DNA of 64,000 nt from G965226155 sp965226155 (GTDB lineage: Bacteria > Pseudomonadota > Gammaproteobacteria > Eutrophobiales > Eutrophobiaceae): contig OZ245331.1 in assembly GCA_965226155.1 (NCBI GenBank), forward strand, positions 248,001 to 312,000, given 5' to 3'. This document shows positions 26,275 to 34,945 of the stretch, in pieces (within the stretch, counting starts at the first letter, position 1; each line of letters opens with the position of its first letter). The notes beneath the pieces were generated by a model, which searched no databases, was not told the origin of the DNA, and saw nothing but the letters and a program-made list of their open reading frames with translations. Both the position numbers and the translations under genes were made by a program.

Positions 26275-27255
26275 ATGAATATATCGAATTGGAAAACTGA
26301 ATTACAGTCAACACTAGGAAATCCCACCGAGTTATTACAAATTCTTGATTTATCGGGTGAAGAAATACAACTTGCCAAAGACGGTATCAGTTCATTCCCT
26401 GTCAAGGTACCAGCATCTTATCTATCAAGGATAAACAAACTTGACTCGACTGATCCACTCTTGCTTCAGGTCCTCCCGCTGGCAGAAGAGGATATTAAAA
26501 ACCCTGACTTCAGCAACGACCCACTGGATGAATTAATTAAGCAGTCTGTCCCAGGGTTGCTTCATAAGTATCATGGGCGGGTTTTGCTGGTCACTACTGG
26601 AGCGTGTGCAATACATTGCCGGTACTGCTTTCGTCGCCATTTTCCGTACACCGAAGAAAACCCGGCTCAGAATAATTGGGATAATGCACTCAAGTACATT
26701 ATGGAAGATACCACCTTGCATGAAGTCATCCTCAGCGGCGGTGATCCTTTATCTTTAAGTGATACTAAACTCTCCGGCCTTATTGATAAACTGGAAGAAA
26801 TCCCGCACTTGAAACGCCTTCGGATCCATACCCGTTTTCCTATCGTCATCCCTACACGTATGACTTCGGTCTTGATATCCAAGTTGGCTAATACCCGTTT
26901 ACAATCAGTCATGGTGGTTCATAGCAATCATGCCAACGAACTGGATGACACAGTAAGGGATTCGTTACATAAGATACGAGAATCGGGGATCACGCTACTC
27001 AATCAATCTGTATTACTAAAAGGAATAAACGATCATGCTGACCACCTAGTCGCATTAAGTGAACGCCTTTTTGAATGTGGGGTACTACCTTATTACCTAC
27101 ACATGCTGGATCCCGTTCAAGGCGCGAGCCATTTTCATGTCAGCAATGAAAAGGCTAAGACGCTGTTGGATTCCATCAATAGCCGATTACCGGGTTATCT
27201 GGTGCCCAGGCTAGTCAGAGAAATACCAAGCACGCCTTACAAGGTTTCAATGTAA
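26275..27255 (+). CDS. epmB: EF-P beta-lysylation enzyme (lysine 2,3-aminomutase)
   Basis: A radical SAM, PLP-dependent enzyme that makes (R)-beta-lysine for EpmA. The cluster motif CAIHCRYCFRR lies near residue 110, followed by LSGGDPLSLSD. The C-terminal PLP region reads GVLPYYLHMLDPVQGASHF. I start at the ATG at 26275 (326 residues), which begins MNISNWKTELQ; an upstream in-frame GTG at 26239 adds 12 residues of no obvious merit. Divergent from efp with a 50-base gap that must hold both promoters. Confidence 0.94.
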   Translation: MNISNWKTELQSTLGNPTELLQILDLSGEEIQLAKDGISSFPVKVPASYLSRINKLDSTDPLLLQVLPLAEEDIKNPDFSNDPLDELIKQSVPGLLHKYHGRVLLVTTGACAIHCRYCFRRHFPYTEENPAQNNWDNALKYIMEDTTLHEVILSGGDPLSLSDTKLSGLIDKLEEIPHLKRLRIHTRFPIVIPTRMTSVLISKLANTRLQSVMVVHSNHANELDDTVRDSLHKIRESGITLLNQSVLLKGINDHADHLVALSERLFECGVLPYYLHMLDPVQGASHFHVSNEKAKTLLDSINSRLPGYLVPRLVREIPSTPYKVSM

Positions 27256-27327
27256 TAGCTATAACTTACTATTTTATATACGTTTTAATAGAAAGTTTCA
27301 TCTGCTGCCTTAACTTCAGTCTAATTT

Positions 27328-29586
27328 TTACTTCTTAACATTTACAGTCATTGACGACACCTGTCGAAAACCTTTCGGTAGCATATTACCTCGCCGACCC
27401 CGCTCACCGTAGAAGTTGTCAATAATATCCGGCTTCATTATGATAAACCGCTTACCAGAGTTCAGGGTGATTGAATCCCCTTCACTGATGACTGCCACAA
27501 CCTTAATAAATTCTTCCCGAGTTTTAAGTTTGGCGGGTGGGATCTGCATGATCTTTATACCTTTGCCTTTACCCAGTAATGGGAATTCCTTAATGCCAGT
27601 CACTAACATACGTCCAATAGAACTGACAGCAACGATAAAGTCTTGTTCAGGATCATAAACCAGCACCGGCGCTAATACGCTTGCACCTTTGGGTACGCTG
27701 AGTATAGCCTTGCCATTTTTGTTTTTAGCGAATAGATCTTTTAGTTTTACTTTAAAACCATAACCCGCATCACTAACGAAAAGAAAAATATCTTCCGGTT
27801 CCCCTAGCATCACACCAACAAAAGTTGCGCCGTCCGGTGGTGTTACCCAGCTCGATATCGGTTCACCATTACCTCGGGCTGAAGGTAGTGAATGTGCGGG
27901 GATCGAGTAGCACCGACCAGTAGAATCTAGAAATATAGCCGACTGGTTACTCTTGCCTTTCCCAGCATGTTTGAATCCGTCACCGGCACGGTATCCTAAG
28001 GAACTGGTATCGATATCATGCCCCTTCGCTGCTCGAACCCACCCCTTTCCCGATAAGATGACTGTAATCGGATCGGTAGGTAATAACGCCGTCTTATCAA
28101 TCGCCTTGGCTTCTTCTCTCGTTACTATAGGTGATCGCCTGTCGTCACCATAAGTATCAGCATCTGCCTTCAATTCTTTTTTGATTAGCGTTTTCAATCT
28201 CGATTTTGAGCCTAGGGTTTGTTTTAAGAATTTTCTTTCGTCATTTAACTTTTCTAATGCGCCTTTAATCTTGATCTCTTCTAACTTCGCCAGCTTTCTC
28301 AGCCGTAGATCGAGTATTGCCTCTGTCTGCAGATCAGACAGTTTAAATTTTTTCATTAATACTGATTTCGGATCCTCTTCCTTTCGAATGATCCGAATGA
28401 CTTCGTCAATCTTCAAAAAGGCAATCATCAAACCATCGAGCACATGAATTTCCGATTCGACCTTTTCTAGACAATACTGTAGTCGCCGCCTTACGCTCTC
28501 GGTTCGGTACTGCAACCATTCCTTCAATATCGTCTTTAGGTTCTTTATCTGCGGTCGGCCGTCGATACCAATCATATTCAGATTGACACGGTAACTCCGT
28601 TCCAGGTCGGTCGTGGCAAATAAATGGGACATCACATCAGCAAGATTGATACGGTTTGAACGTGGAACTAAAACCAATCGAGTTGGGTTTTCATGATCGG
28701 ATTCATCCCGTAAATCCTCCAGCATAGGTAATTTTTTTGCTGTCATCTGTGCTGCAATTTGTTCCAGTATCCTGTTACCGGAGCATTGGTAGGGTAACGC
28801 GGTGATTACAATGTTCCCATCCTCCTTTTCCCATACAGCTCGCATTTTGATGGACCCTATCCCTGTTTCATACATCTGCAATATATCTGGTCCGGATGTA
28901 ATTATTTCTGAAGCCACCGGAAAATCAGGACCCTTAATGTACATATGGAGCTCCTTAATAGCCGTCTTCGGCTCATCAAGTAAACGAACACAAGCAGTTG
29001 CTACTTCACCCAAGTTATGAGGAGGAATGTCAGTGACCATACCGACTGCAATACCGGTCGTGCCATTTAGCAGAATATTGGGAAGCCGTGACGATAACCG
29101 TCTCGGTTCTGAAAGTGTCCCATCAAAATTAGGTATCCAGTCAACGGTACCCTGGTCAACCTCGCTCAATAAAACGTCAGAGTAAGGCCGTAATTTGGCC
29201 TCCGTATAACGCATGGCGGCGAATGATTTGGGATCATCCATCGACCCCCAGTTGCCCTGCCCATCAATTAGTGGATAGCGATAACTAAAATCTTGCGCCA
29301 TCAATACCATGGCTTCGTAACAGGCGGAATCACCATGCGGATGAAATTTACCTATCACATCGCCAATCGTACGAGCTGACTTTTTATACTTGGCACCTGC
29401 CTTCAATCCCAATTCAGACATCGCATAAATAATTCGCCTTTGTACAGGTTTAAGTCCATCACCGATGTGTGGTAGCGCCCGGTCGAGGATGACATACATG
29501 GAATAATCCAGGTAAGCTCGCTCGGAAAACTGATGTATGGGCAAGGATTCATTTTGCTCAAAATTAAAGGTCAGATTCTGTGACAT
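27328..29586 (-). CDS. parC: DNA topoisomerase IV subunit A
   Basis: Decatenates replicated chromosomes together with ParE. The 752-residue protein begins with SERAYLDYSMYVILDRALPHIG. The active Tyr is in AAMRYTEAKL near residue 130. KKSARTIGDVIGKFHPHGD lies in the quinolone-resistance region. The tower/coiled-coil region and a C-terminal beta-pinwheel follow. The length is that of ParC rather than GyrA, and no clear GyrA box (QRRGGKG) is seen in the C-terminal domain. parE lies 490 bases upstream on the same strand. Confidence 0.94.
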   Translation of the reverse strand: MSQNLTFNFEQNESLPIHQFSERAYLDYSMYVILDRALPHIGDGLKPVQRRIIYAMSELGLKAGAKYKKSARTIGDVIGKFHPHGDSACYEAMVLMAQDFSYRYPLIDGQGNWGSMDDPKSFAAMRYTEAKLRPYSDVLLSEVDQGTVDWIPNFDGTLSEPRRLSSRLPNILLNGTTGIAVGMVTDIPPHNLGEVATACVRLLDEPKTAIKELHMYIKGPDFPVASEIITSGPDILQMYETGIGSIKMRAVWEKEDGNIVITALPYQCSGNRILEQIAAQMTAKKLPMLEDLRDESDHENPTRLVLVPRSNRINLADVMSHLFATTDLERSYRVNLNMIGIDGRPQIKNLKTILKEWLQYRTESVRRRLQYCLEKVESEIHVLDGLMIAFLKIDEVIRIIRKEEDPKSVLMKKFKLSDLQTEAILDLRLRKLAKLEEIKIKGALEKLNDERKFLKQTLGSKSRLKTLIKKELKADADTYGDDRRSPIVTREEAKAIDKTALLPTDPITVILSGKGWVRAAKGHDIDTSSLGYRAGDGFKHAGKGKSNQSAIFLDSTGRCYSIPAHSLPSARGNGEPISSWVTPPDGATFVGVMLGEPEDIFLFVSDAGYGFKVKLKDLFAKNKNGKAILSVPKGASVLAPVLVYDPEQDFIVAVSSIGRMLVTGIKEFPLLGKGKGIKIMQIPPAKLKTREEFIKVVAVISEGDSITLNSGKRFIIMKPDIIDNFYGERGRRGNMLPKGFRQVSSMTVNVKK

Positions 29587-29650
29587 GTTTTTGCTCAGCG
29601 ATTAGATAGTCAATAATTAAAAGACTTCACGAGATTTTATGATACAGTTC

Positions 29651-29979
29651 ATGTTATTAGAAAAAAACTCTTACTTGCAACCCTAGTAATTATTATTGCG
29701 ATTTCTTATCCGATATATCAGTCCGTAAAGATTAAAGACAGTTATATTGCATTTGAAAATACCTGTATTAAACAAAAAGGCTCAATTGAAGACGTTGTTA
29801 AGAGGACGCTAGTTGAATTTTCTGAATGTAAATTGATGAATAATGGATCGTTTAATGAATCAGATTACCAATCAATCAATTGTGGAAACACACCATTAAA
29901 TCCAACAAATTTTATCGTTATTGCAGATGGAAAATTCCTGCCAAATATTCACAAAGATGGACTTCATGCAACGAAATAA
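29651..29979 (+). other. Possible small membrane-anchored protein ORF, frameshifted in an A7 tract
   Basis: Between parC and parE, on the opposite strand, a frame open for about 109 codons ends in TAA at 29977. It has one N-terminal membrane segment (LLLATLVIIIAISYP), three cysteines and a soluble tail ending DGLHATK. It has no start codon of its own. An ATG at 29651 would lead into it if the seven-base A run had one more A. No family was recognised. The compositional bias resembles a real exported or membrane protein, but this is weak. The remaining ~160 bases of this gap show nothing else. Confidence 0.35.
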
Positions 29980-30077
29980 GATTAACTCGCAATGAAATTT
30001 TTCAAATAACTAAGTAATAAATATTCACAACATTAATTCACTAATTAAATTCACAACCATTACCGATAGCTATTGTT

Positions 30078-31970
30078 TTATACCTCAATTGTTGCCAGAT
30101 TTCCCTTGGATTCCAGCCATGCCTTTCTGTCTTGAGCCCGTTTTTTTGCAAGCAACATGTCCAACATGGTATCGGCCTTGTTACCCTTGGGCAGAGTTAA
30201 GTTTACCAACCTACGCGTTTCAGTAGCCATTGTAGTTTCCCGCAACTGTAGAGGATTCATTTCTCCCAAGCCTTTGAATCTTTGTACATTGACTGTTCCG
30301 CGTATTTTTTCAGCTGCAATCCTGTCCAAGATGCCGTCTTTCTCAGAAGCATCTAGTGCATAGAATATTTCTTTTCCAGCATCAATACGGTATAACGGCG
30401 GCATGGCGACATAGACATGGCCTTGTTCCACTAAAGGCCGGTAATGTTTCAGAAACAACGCACACAACAAGGTAGCAATGTGTAACCCATCCGAATCTGC
30501 ATCAGCAAGGATGCAAATCTTTCCATAGCGCAAACCGTCAAGATTACTGGATCCAGGATCCACACCCAATGCGATAGATATATCCTGTACCTCTTTAGAA
30601 GACAGCACTTCTGCAGAATCAACTTCCCAAGTATTGAGAATTTTTCCTCGCAGTGGCATAACAGCCTGTGTCTCGCGGTCACGAGCCTGCTTTGCCGAAC
30701 CCCCTGCAGAATCACCTTCAACCAGAAACAACTCACTCAAATTTGGATCCTGAGTAGAACAGTCTGCCAGTTTACCTGGTAAAGCTGGACCCCCGGATAC
30801 CTTCTTGCGGATAACATTCTTGCCTACCTTAATGCGCTTTTGAGCGTGACTGATTACGAGGTCAGCAATTCGTTCGCCAGTTTCGACATGTCGATGCAGC
30901 CACTGGCTCAATGCGTCGCGGATAACACCGGACACAAAAGTGCTACATTCACGGGAAGATAACCTCTCCTTTGTCTGCCCTACAAACTGTGGATCATCTA
31001 TTTTGACCGACAACAAATATACACAGCGATCCCAAACATCATCCGCAGTCAGTTTAACACCCCTAGGCAAAAGGTTTCGTGACTCGCAAAATTCACGAAT
31101 GGCTTCGAGTAAACCTTGTCGAAAGCCGTTAACGTGCGTACCACCTTGTATCGTCGGCACGAGGTTGACATAGCTCTCTGTTATCAACTCACCTTCTTCA
31201 GGCATCCAATGTACTGCCCAGTCAACTGCTTCGTGATTTCCTTGCAGCGACCCGGTAAACGGCTCTGTAGGCAGTAACTCTACTCCAACCAACATTTCTG
31301 ATAGATAAGTACTGATACCTTGATCAAAATACCACTCGCTGGTCTCCTTGTTTGATTTATCAGCAAGCTTAACCTTAAGCTTTGGACATAACATCGCCTT
31401 GGCACGGAGCAGATGTTTTAGCTTAGCGACTGCAAATTTTGTTGTGTCAAAATATTTTGGATCAGGCCAGAAGCGTATAGTGGTACCAGTATTACGCTTG
31501 CCTACTTCACCAATCACTTTTAGTTTTGATTTCTTCTCCCCACCGGCAAATGACATGTTGTATTCCTTGCCATTCCGCCTTACCCATATCTCCAGATTTT
31601 TGGATAAAGCATTTACAACGGAAACACCAACACCGTGCAATCCACCGGAAAATTTGTAGTTTTTATTTGAAAATTTTCCACCTGAATGCAAACGAGTCAA
31701 AATAACTTCAACACCGGTGACCTTTTCTCCTGGATGAATATCTACAGGCATTCCACGTCCGTTGTCTATGACAGTAACCGAACCATCCTTATGCAGGGTC
31801 ACCTCAATTTTATCTGCATGACCAACAATTGCCTCATCGACACTGTTATCTATGACTTCATGAATGAGGTGATTGGGGCGAGACGTATCTGTATACATTC
31901 CTGGCCGCTTTCGAATCGGTTCGAGCCCGGTAAGAACTTCTATATCAGCGGCGTCGTATCGGTTGCTCAA
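30078..31970 (-). CDS. parE: DNA topoisomerase IV subunit B
   Basis: ATPase partner of ParC. The 630-residue protein has the GHKL motifs EVIDNSVDEAIVGHAD, VIDNGRGMPVD and GGLHGVGVSVVNALS. The TOPRIM domain has LFLVEGDSAGGSAKQARDR and ADADSDGLHIATLL. The C-terminus contains RFKGLGEMNPLQLRETTM. The length matches ParE, clearly shorter than GyrB (about 800). DUF3501 ends 27 bases upstream on the same strand, so some transcription from the rubrerythrin operon may continue into parE. Confidence 0.95.
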   Translation of the reverse strand: MSNRYDAADIEVLTGLEPIRKRPGMYTDTSRPNHLIHEVIDNSVDEAIVGHADKIEVTLHKDGSVTVIDNGRGMPVDIHPGEKVTGVEVILTRLHSGGKFSNKNYKFSGGLHGVGVSVVNALSKNLEIWVRRNGKEYNMSFAGGEKKSKLKVIGEVGKRNTGTTIRFWPDPKYFDTTKFAVAKLKHLLRAKAMLCPKLKVKLADKSNKETSEWYFDQGISTYLSEMLVGVELLPTEPFTGSLQGNHEAVDWAVHWMPEEGELITESYVNLVPTIQGGTHVNGFRQGLLEAIREFCESRNLLPRGVKLTADDVWDRCVYLLSVKIDDPQFVGQTKERLSSRECSTFVSGVIRDALSQWLHRHVETGERIADLVISHAQKRIKVGKNVIRKKVSGGPALPGKLADCSTQDPNLSELFLVEGDSAGGSAKQARDRETQAVMPLRGKILNTWEVDSAEVLSSKEVQDISIALGVDPGSSNLDGLRYGKICILADADSDGLHIATLLCALFLKHYRPLVEQGHVYVAMPPLYRIDAGKEIFYALDASEKDGILDRIAAEKIRGTVNVQRFKGLGEMNPLQLRETTMATETRRLVNLTLPKGNKADTMLDMLLAKKRAQDRKAWLESKGNLATIEV

Positions 31971-31997
31971 TTGGTCATATTCCTAGAAATATAAAAG

Positions 31998-32585
31998 TTA
32001 ATCTAAATCGTTAACCAGCGACTGGCGAATATTTTCTGCAATAGGATTGACGGTATATTGATATTCACGGTGATCAATTCCGGCCGATAAAGTTGCATCT
32101 TCTTTTAGTGCCTGAATCATTTCATTAGTCAATTCAAAACGCATAAAATGAACCGATGATGTCTTCTCATCAGTTGCCCGTTCTAGATCCTCATTACATA
32201 TAGGGGCAATACGGTCAAATGCAGCTACCTGCATCCACATACATGATTCTATCCCAAGTAATTCGGACAACCGATTTTTTCGTATATCCACATCTTCAAA
32301 CTCGAGCATAAAAGTCGCATTCCAGTTAGATCCATCTGGAATTAGTGGATTATAGGTTTCTAGTTCTTGCTCTATCCCTTCGACGTCGAAAATCTTTTCC
32401 ACTCGCAGCATTTCCTGAATTTGGTATTGAATCGTCAACCGATCTTCAAAATACAGGGTGGCATTCGGACCGACTGACAAATGCCGGTCTCTTTTATGAC
32501 GCATTGTATTTGCACGGTAATCCTTTCGCACCTCAGCGTATTTTTCCAGCGACAACAAATCCGACCTTAACAGCTTATCCATCAA
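31998..32585 (-). CDS. DUF3501 family protein
   Basis: A 195-residue cytoplasmic protein matching the DUF3501 family. Features are RKDYRANTMRHKRDRHLSVG, LYFEDRLTIQYQIQEMLRVE and ELETYNPLIPDGSNWNATFM. In many proteobacteria this gene follows a rubrerythrin and a (4Fe-4S) oxidoreductase, as here, suggesting a joint role in peroxide or oxygen-stress handling; the biochemical activity is unknown. It begins 13 bases after the oxidoreductase stop. Confidence 0.85.
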   Translation of the reverse strand: MMDKLLRSDLLSLEKYAEVRKDYRANTMRHKRDRHLSVGPNATLYFEDRLTIQYQIQEMLRVEKIFDVEGIEQELETYNPLIPDGSNWNATFMLEFEDVDIRKNRLSELLGIESCMWMQVAAFDRIAPICNEDLERATDEKTSSVHFMRFELTNEMIQALKEDATLSAGIDHREYQYTVNPIAENIRQSLVNDLD

Positions 32586-32598
32586 TAAACATGGTCTC

Positions 32599-33939
32599 CT
32601 AAATTCCGTAGGCTAGGCGCAACAACGAATACGGCGATTCAGCCACCGAATCATCATTCATTCCGTGTTCAATCTGTTTTCCTGCCATTGGACAATCGCT
32701 AATGTAATGGTCAGCATTCGATGTCTGTACCTTGTTAACAACAGGCTTACATATTTTCATGGAAATATTGTGACATTCTGTCTTGACCGCATAGGTACCG
32801 TCATGCCCAGAACATCGTTCTATCACCTCAACAGTTGTGCCAGGTACAAGTTCTAGCATTTCCTTAGTTTTCAGACCGATATTCTGCACCCTTTGGTGGC
32901 AAGGGACATGATAGGCAACCTTACCGAGTGAGCTTTTGAATTTCGTATTTAATAATTTTTCCCTATTACGACGCATCAGGTATTCAAACGGATCATAAAA
33001 CGCGTTTCTTACTTTCATTACATCTGCAGCATCGGGAAATAACAATGGCAGTTCCTGTTTAAACATTAATACACACGATGGTATGGGAGCGACAAGATCC
33101 AAACCGTCATCGACCAGCTTTACAAGAGAAGGGATATTTATATTATATGCATGCTCTACTGCATCTAAATCACCCAGTTCCAACTTCGGCATCCCGCAAC
33201 ATACTTCCTTGTCGACTAGTTTTACCGGCATACCGTTATGCTCAAATACTTCAATCAGATCTTCACCTATAGCTGGCTCATTCCGATTACAATAACAGGT
33301 GGTGAATAGTGCAACTTTTCCCATCGTCATCTGCCCTGCTGTGGGTTCGATTGTAAGTTTATCCCGCCTGCCGTTTCGTTTACGTAGGGTATTACTGTGA
33401 TAGTCAGGAACAACGGCATCTCGGTGTATCCCAATGACTTTGTCCAGCGCTGTCCTTGCCACCTTATTCTGATTCAAGGCATTGACACTCCTAGCAATAA
33501 TCGGAATGCCTGCGAGCTTACCCACGGTGTCCGTTGAAGTAAGAATGCGATCCCTTATCTTAGTCTTACCATTTTTATACTTTATCGCTTTCCCTCTCAA
33601 CATCAGGTGAGGAAAATCGACATTCCATTCATGGGGAGGGACATATGGACATTTTGTCATGTAACACAGATCACACAGATAACACTGATCGACTACCTTG
33701 TTAAAATCGTCCTTGCTTACACCGTCGATTTCCATGGTGCTGGATTCGTCGATGAGATCAAACAACGTTGGAAATGCATTACAGAGACTGACACATCTGC
33801 GACAACCATGGCAGATATCAAACACGCGCTCCATTTCATCCAGAGCAGGCTTCTCGTCATAGAAACTGGGTGACTTCCAGTCTATCGGATGTCGAATCGG
33901 TGCCTCAAGGCTCCCTTCTGGTGGTCCCGATTTGGACAT
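32599..33939 (-). CDS. (4Fe-4S)-binding oxidoreductase, GlpC/HdrD-like
   Basis: A 446-residue soluble protein. Two N-terminal ferredoxin-type clusters are visible: CHGCRRCVSLCNAFP near residue 44 and CYLCDLCYMTKCPY near 87. Two CCG-type domains follow, with EVCCGMPKLELGD and, later, VIERCSGHDGTYAV. These are the hallmarks of GlpC/heterodisulfide reductase subunit D relatives. It is the middle gene of the rubrerythrin / Fe-S / DUF3501 operon and may pass electrons to rubrerythrin. That role is inference. Confidence 0.85.
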   Translation of the reverse strand: MSKSGPPEGSLEAPIRHPIDWKSPSFYDEKPALDEMERVFDICHGCRRCVSLCNAFPTLFDLIDESSTMEIDGVSKDDFNKVVDQCYLCDLCYMTKCPYVPPHEWNVDFPHLMLRGKAIKYKNGKTKIRDRILTSTDTVGKLAGIPIIARSVNALNQNKVARTALDKVIGIHRDAVVPDYHSNTLRKRNGRRDKLTIEPTAGQMTMGKVALFTTCYCNRNEPAIGEDLIEVFEHNGMPVKLVDKEVCCGMPKLELGDLDAVEHAYNINIPSLVKLVDDGLDLVAPIPSCVLMFKQELPLLFPDAADVMKVRNAFYDPFEYLMRRNREKLLNTKFKSSLGKVAYHVPCHQRVQNIGLKTKEMLELVPGTTVEVIERCSGHDGTYAVKTECHNISMKICKPVVNKVQTSNADHYISDCPMAGKQIEHGMNDDSVAESPYSLLRLAYGI

Positions 33940-34024
33940 AATTAAGTAGCTAGCAAATTATAGATGACCTGAAAGTAAAGAAACCGATTGTGCCCGATTC
34001 CCTGAAGATCGAGCATGCTTCAGT

Positions 34025-34444
34025 TTATGATTCCAAACCGTCCAGTGCTTTCTGAAAGCGGTTAGCATGGGACCGCTCCGCCTTTGCAAGAGTTTCGAAC
34101 CAATCAGCTATTTCATCAAGACCTTCTTCTCTCGCCGTTTTAGCCATTCCAGGATACATATCAGTATATTCAAATGTTTCGCCAGCAATGGCTGCCTTTA
34201 GGTTTAGGCTGGTGTTACCGATCGGTTCACCTGTTGCGGGATCGCCTACTTCTTGCAAATACTCAAGGTGACCGTGAGCGTGACCTGTTTCGCCTTCAGC
34301 TGTGGAACGGAAGACAGCAGACACGTCATTGTAACCCTCTACATCCGCCTTTTGAGCGAAATAAAGATAACGCCGGTTGGCCTGAGATTCGCCAGAGAAT
34401 GCTTCCTTCAAATTATTTTCCGTTTTGGTGCCTTTCAAGCTCAT
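34025..34444 (-). CDS. Rubrerythrin (ferritin-like diiron domain only)
   Basis: A 139-residue diiron protein, probably a peroxide reductase. Ferritin-like helices supply EAFSGESQANRRY, AEGETGHAHGHLEY, GETFEYTDMYPGMAKTA and FETLAKAERSHANRF. The C-terminal rubredoxin domain of classical rubrerythrin is missing: no CxxC pair is present. So electrons must come from another protein, possibly the Fe-S oxidoreductase just downstream. A good promoter with an overlapping inverted repeat lies upstream. First gene of a three-gene operon. Confidence 0.92.
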   Translation of the reverse strand: MSLKGTKTENNLKEAFSGESQANRRYLYFAQKADVEGYNDVSAVFRSTAEGETGHAHGHLEYLQEVGDPATGEPIGNTSLNLKAAIAGETFEYTDMYPGMAKTAREEGLDEIADWFETLAKAERSHANRFQKALDGLES

Positions 34445-34504
34445 GTAATCTACTCCTCACTTAACTATTATTTGAATGTATTGTTGTAAAACTTGATGTG
34501 ATTG

Positions 34505-34533
34505 ACTGTACTCTGAGCGTATATCAGAGTCAA
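34505..34533 (-). promoter_or_regulatory. Rubrerythrin promoter with overlapping inverted repeat
   Basis: Minus-strand TTGACT (34533-34528) and TACAGT (34510-34505) are separated by 17 bases, an apt sigma-70 spacing. A perfect inverted repeat ACTCTGA-N7-TCAGAGT (34510-34530) fills the spacer and touches both hexamers. Such placement suits a repressor operator or a redox regulator, but the cognate protein is not in the window. The leader to the ATG at 34444 would be about 55 bases. Confidence 0.6.
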
Positions 34534-34693
34534 CGGCCCGGCGATTGATATTGCTAATCCCTAATATTTAGGCAAATTAGTTGGATTAGAAATATCGGCA
34601 CGTTTTTTAATCATGGACATGCCAAAAATGTACATTATTATTTGACCACAACATGCAGTAATATGCGGTCCGCGACGATGCAGGAGAATTAAA

Positions 34694-34939
34694 TTGGCGA
34701 AAAAATCCAAAGAATTCAATTTTGAAAAATCTCTTAAGGAACTGGAACACCTGGTAGATTTGATGGAACAGGGAGATTTGAGCCTCGAAGAATCTCTTAA
34801 ACATTTTGAAAAAGGAGTGGCATTAACCCGCGCATGTCAAAAAGCGCTTGCTGAAGCAGAACAAAAAGTACAGATCCTATTAGAGAAAACAGGCGAAGAC
34901 GTACTTGTTCCGTTTTCAGAGAATGATCAATCTGAGTAA
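34694..34939 (+). CDS. xseB: Exodeoxyribonuclease VII small subunit
   Basis: An 81-residue helical protein that joins XseA to form exonuclease VII, which digests single-stranded DNA from both ends. The signature is FEKSLKELEHLVDLMEQGDLSLEESLKHFEKGV near the N-terminus. It starts with TTG: no ATG is available, and GGAG lies seven bases upstream. ispA follows six bases after the stop, the usual xseB-ispA order. Confidence 0.94.
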   Translation: MAKKSKEFNFEKSLKELEHLVDLMEQGDLSLEESLKHFEKGVALTRACQKALAEAEQKVQILLEKTGEDVLVPFSENDQSE

Positions 34940-34945
34940 TCGGCT

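Noticed and set aside
27328..31970. DNA gyrase (gyrA/gyrB) instead of topoisomerase IV
   Set aside because: Lengths (752 and 630) and the absence of a GyrA box favour ParC/ParE.
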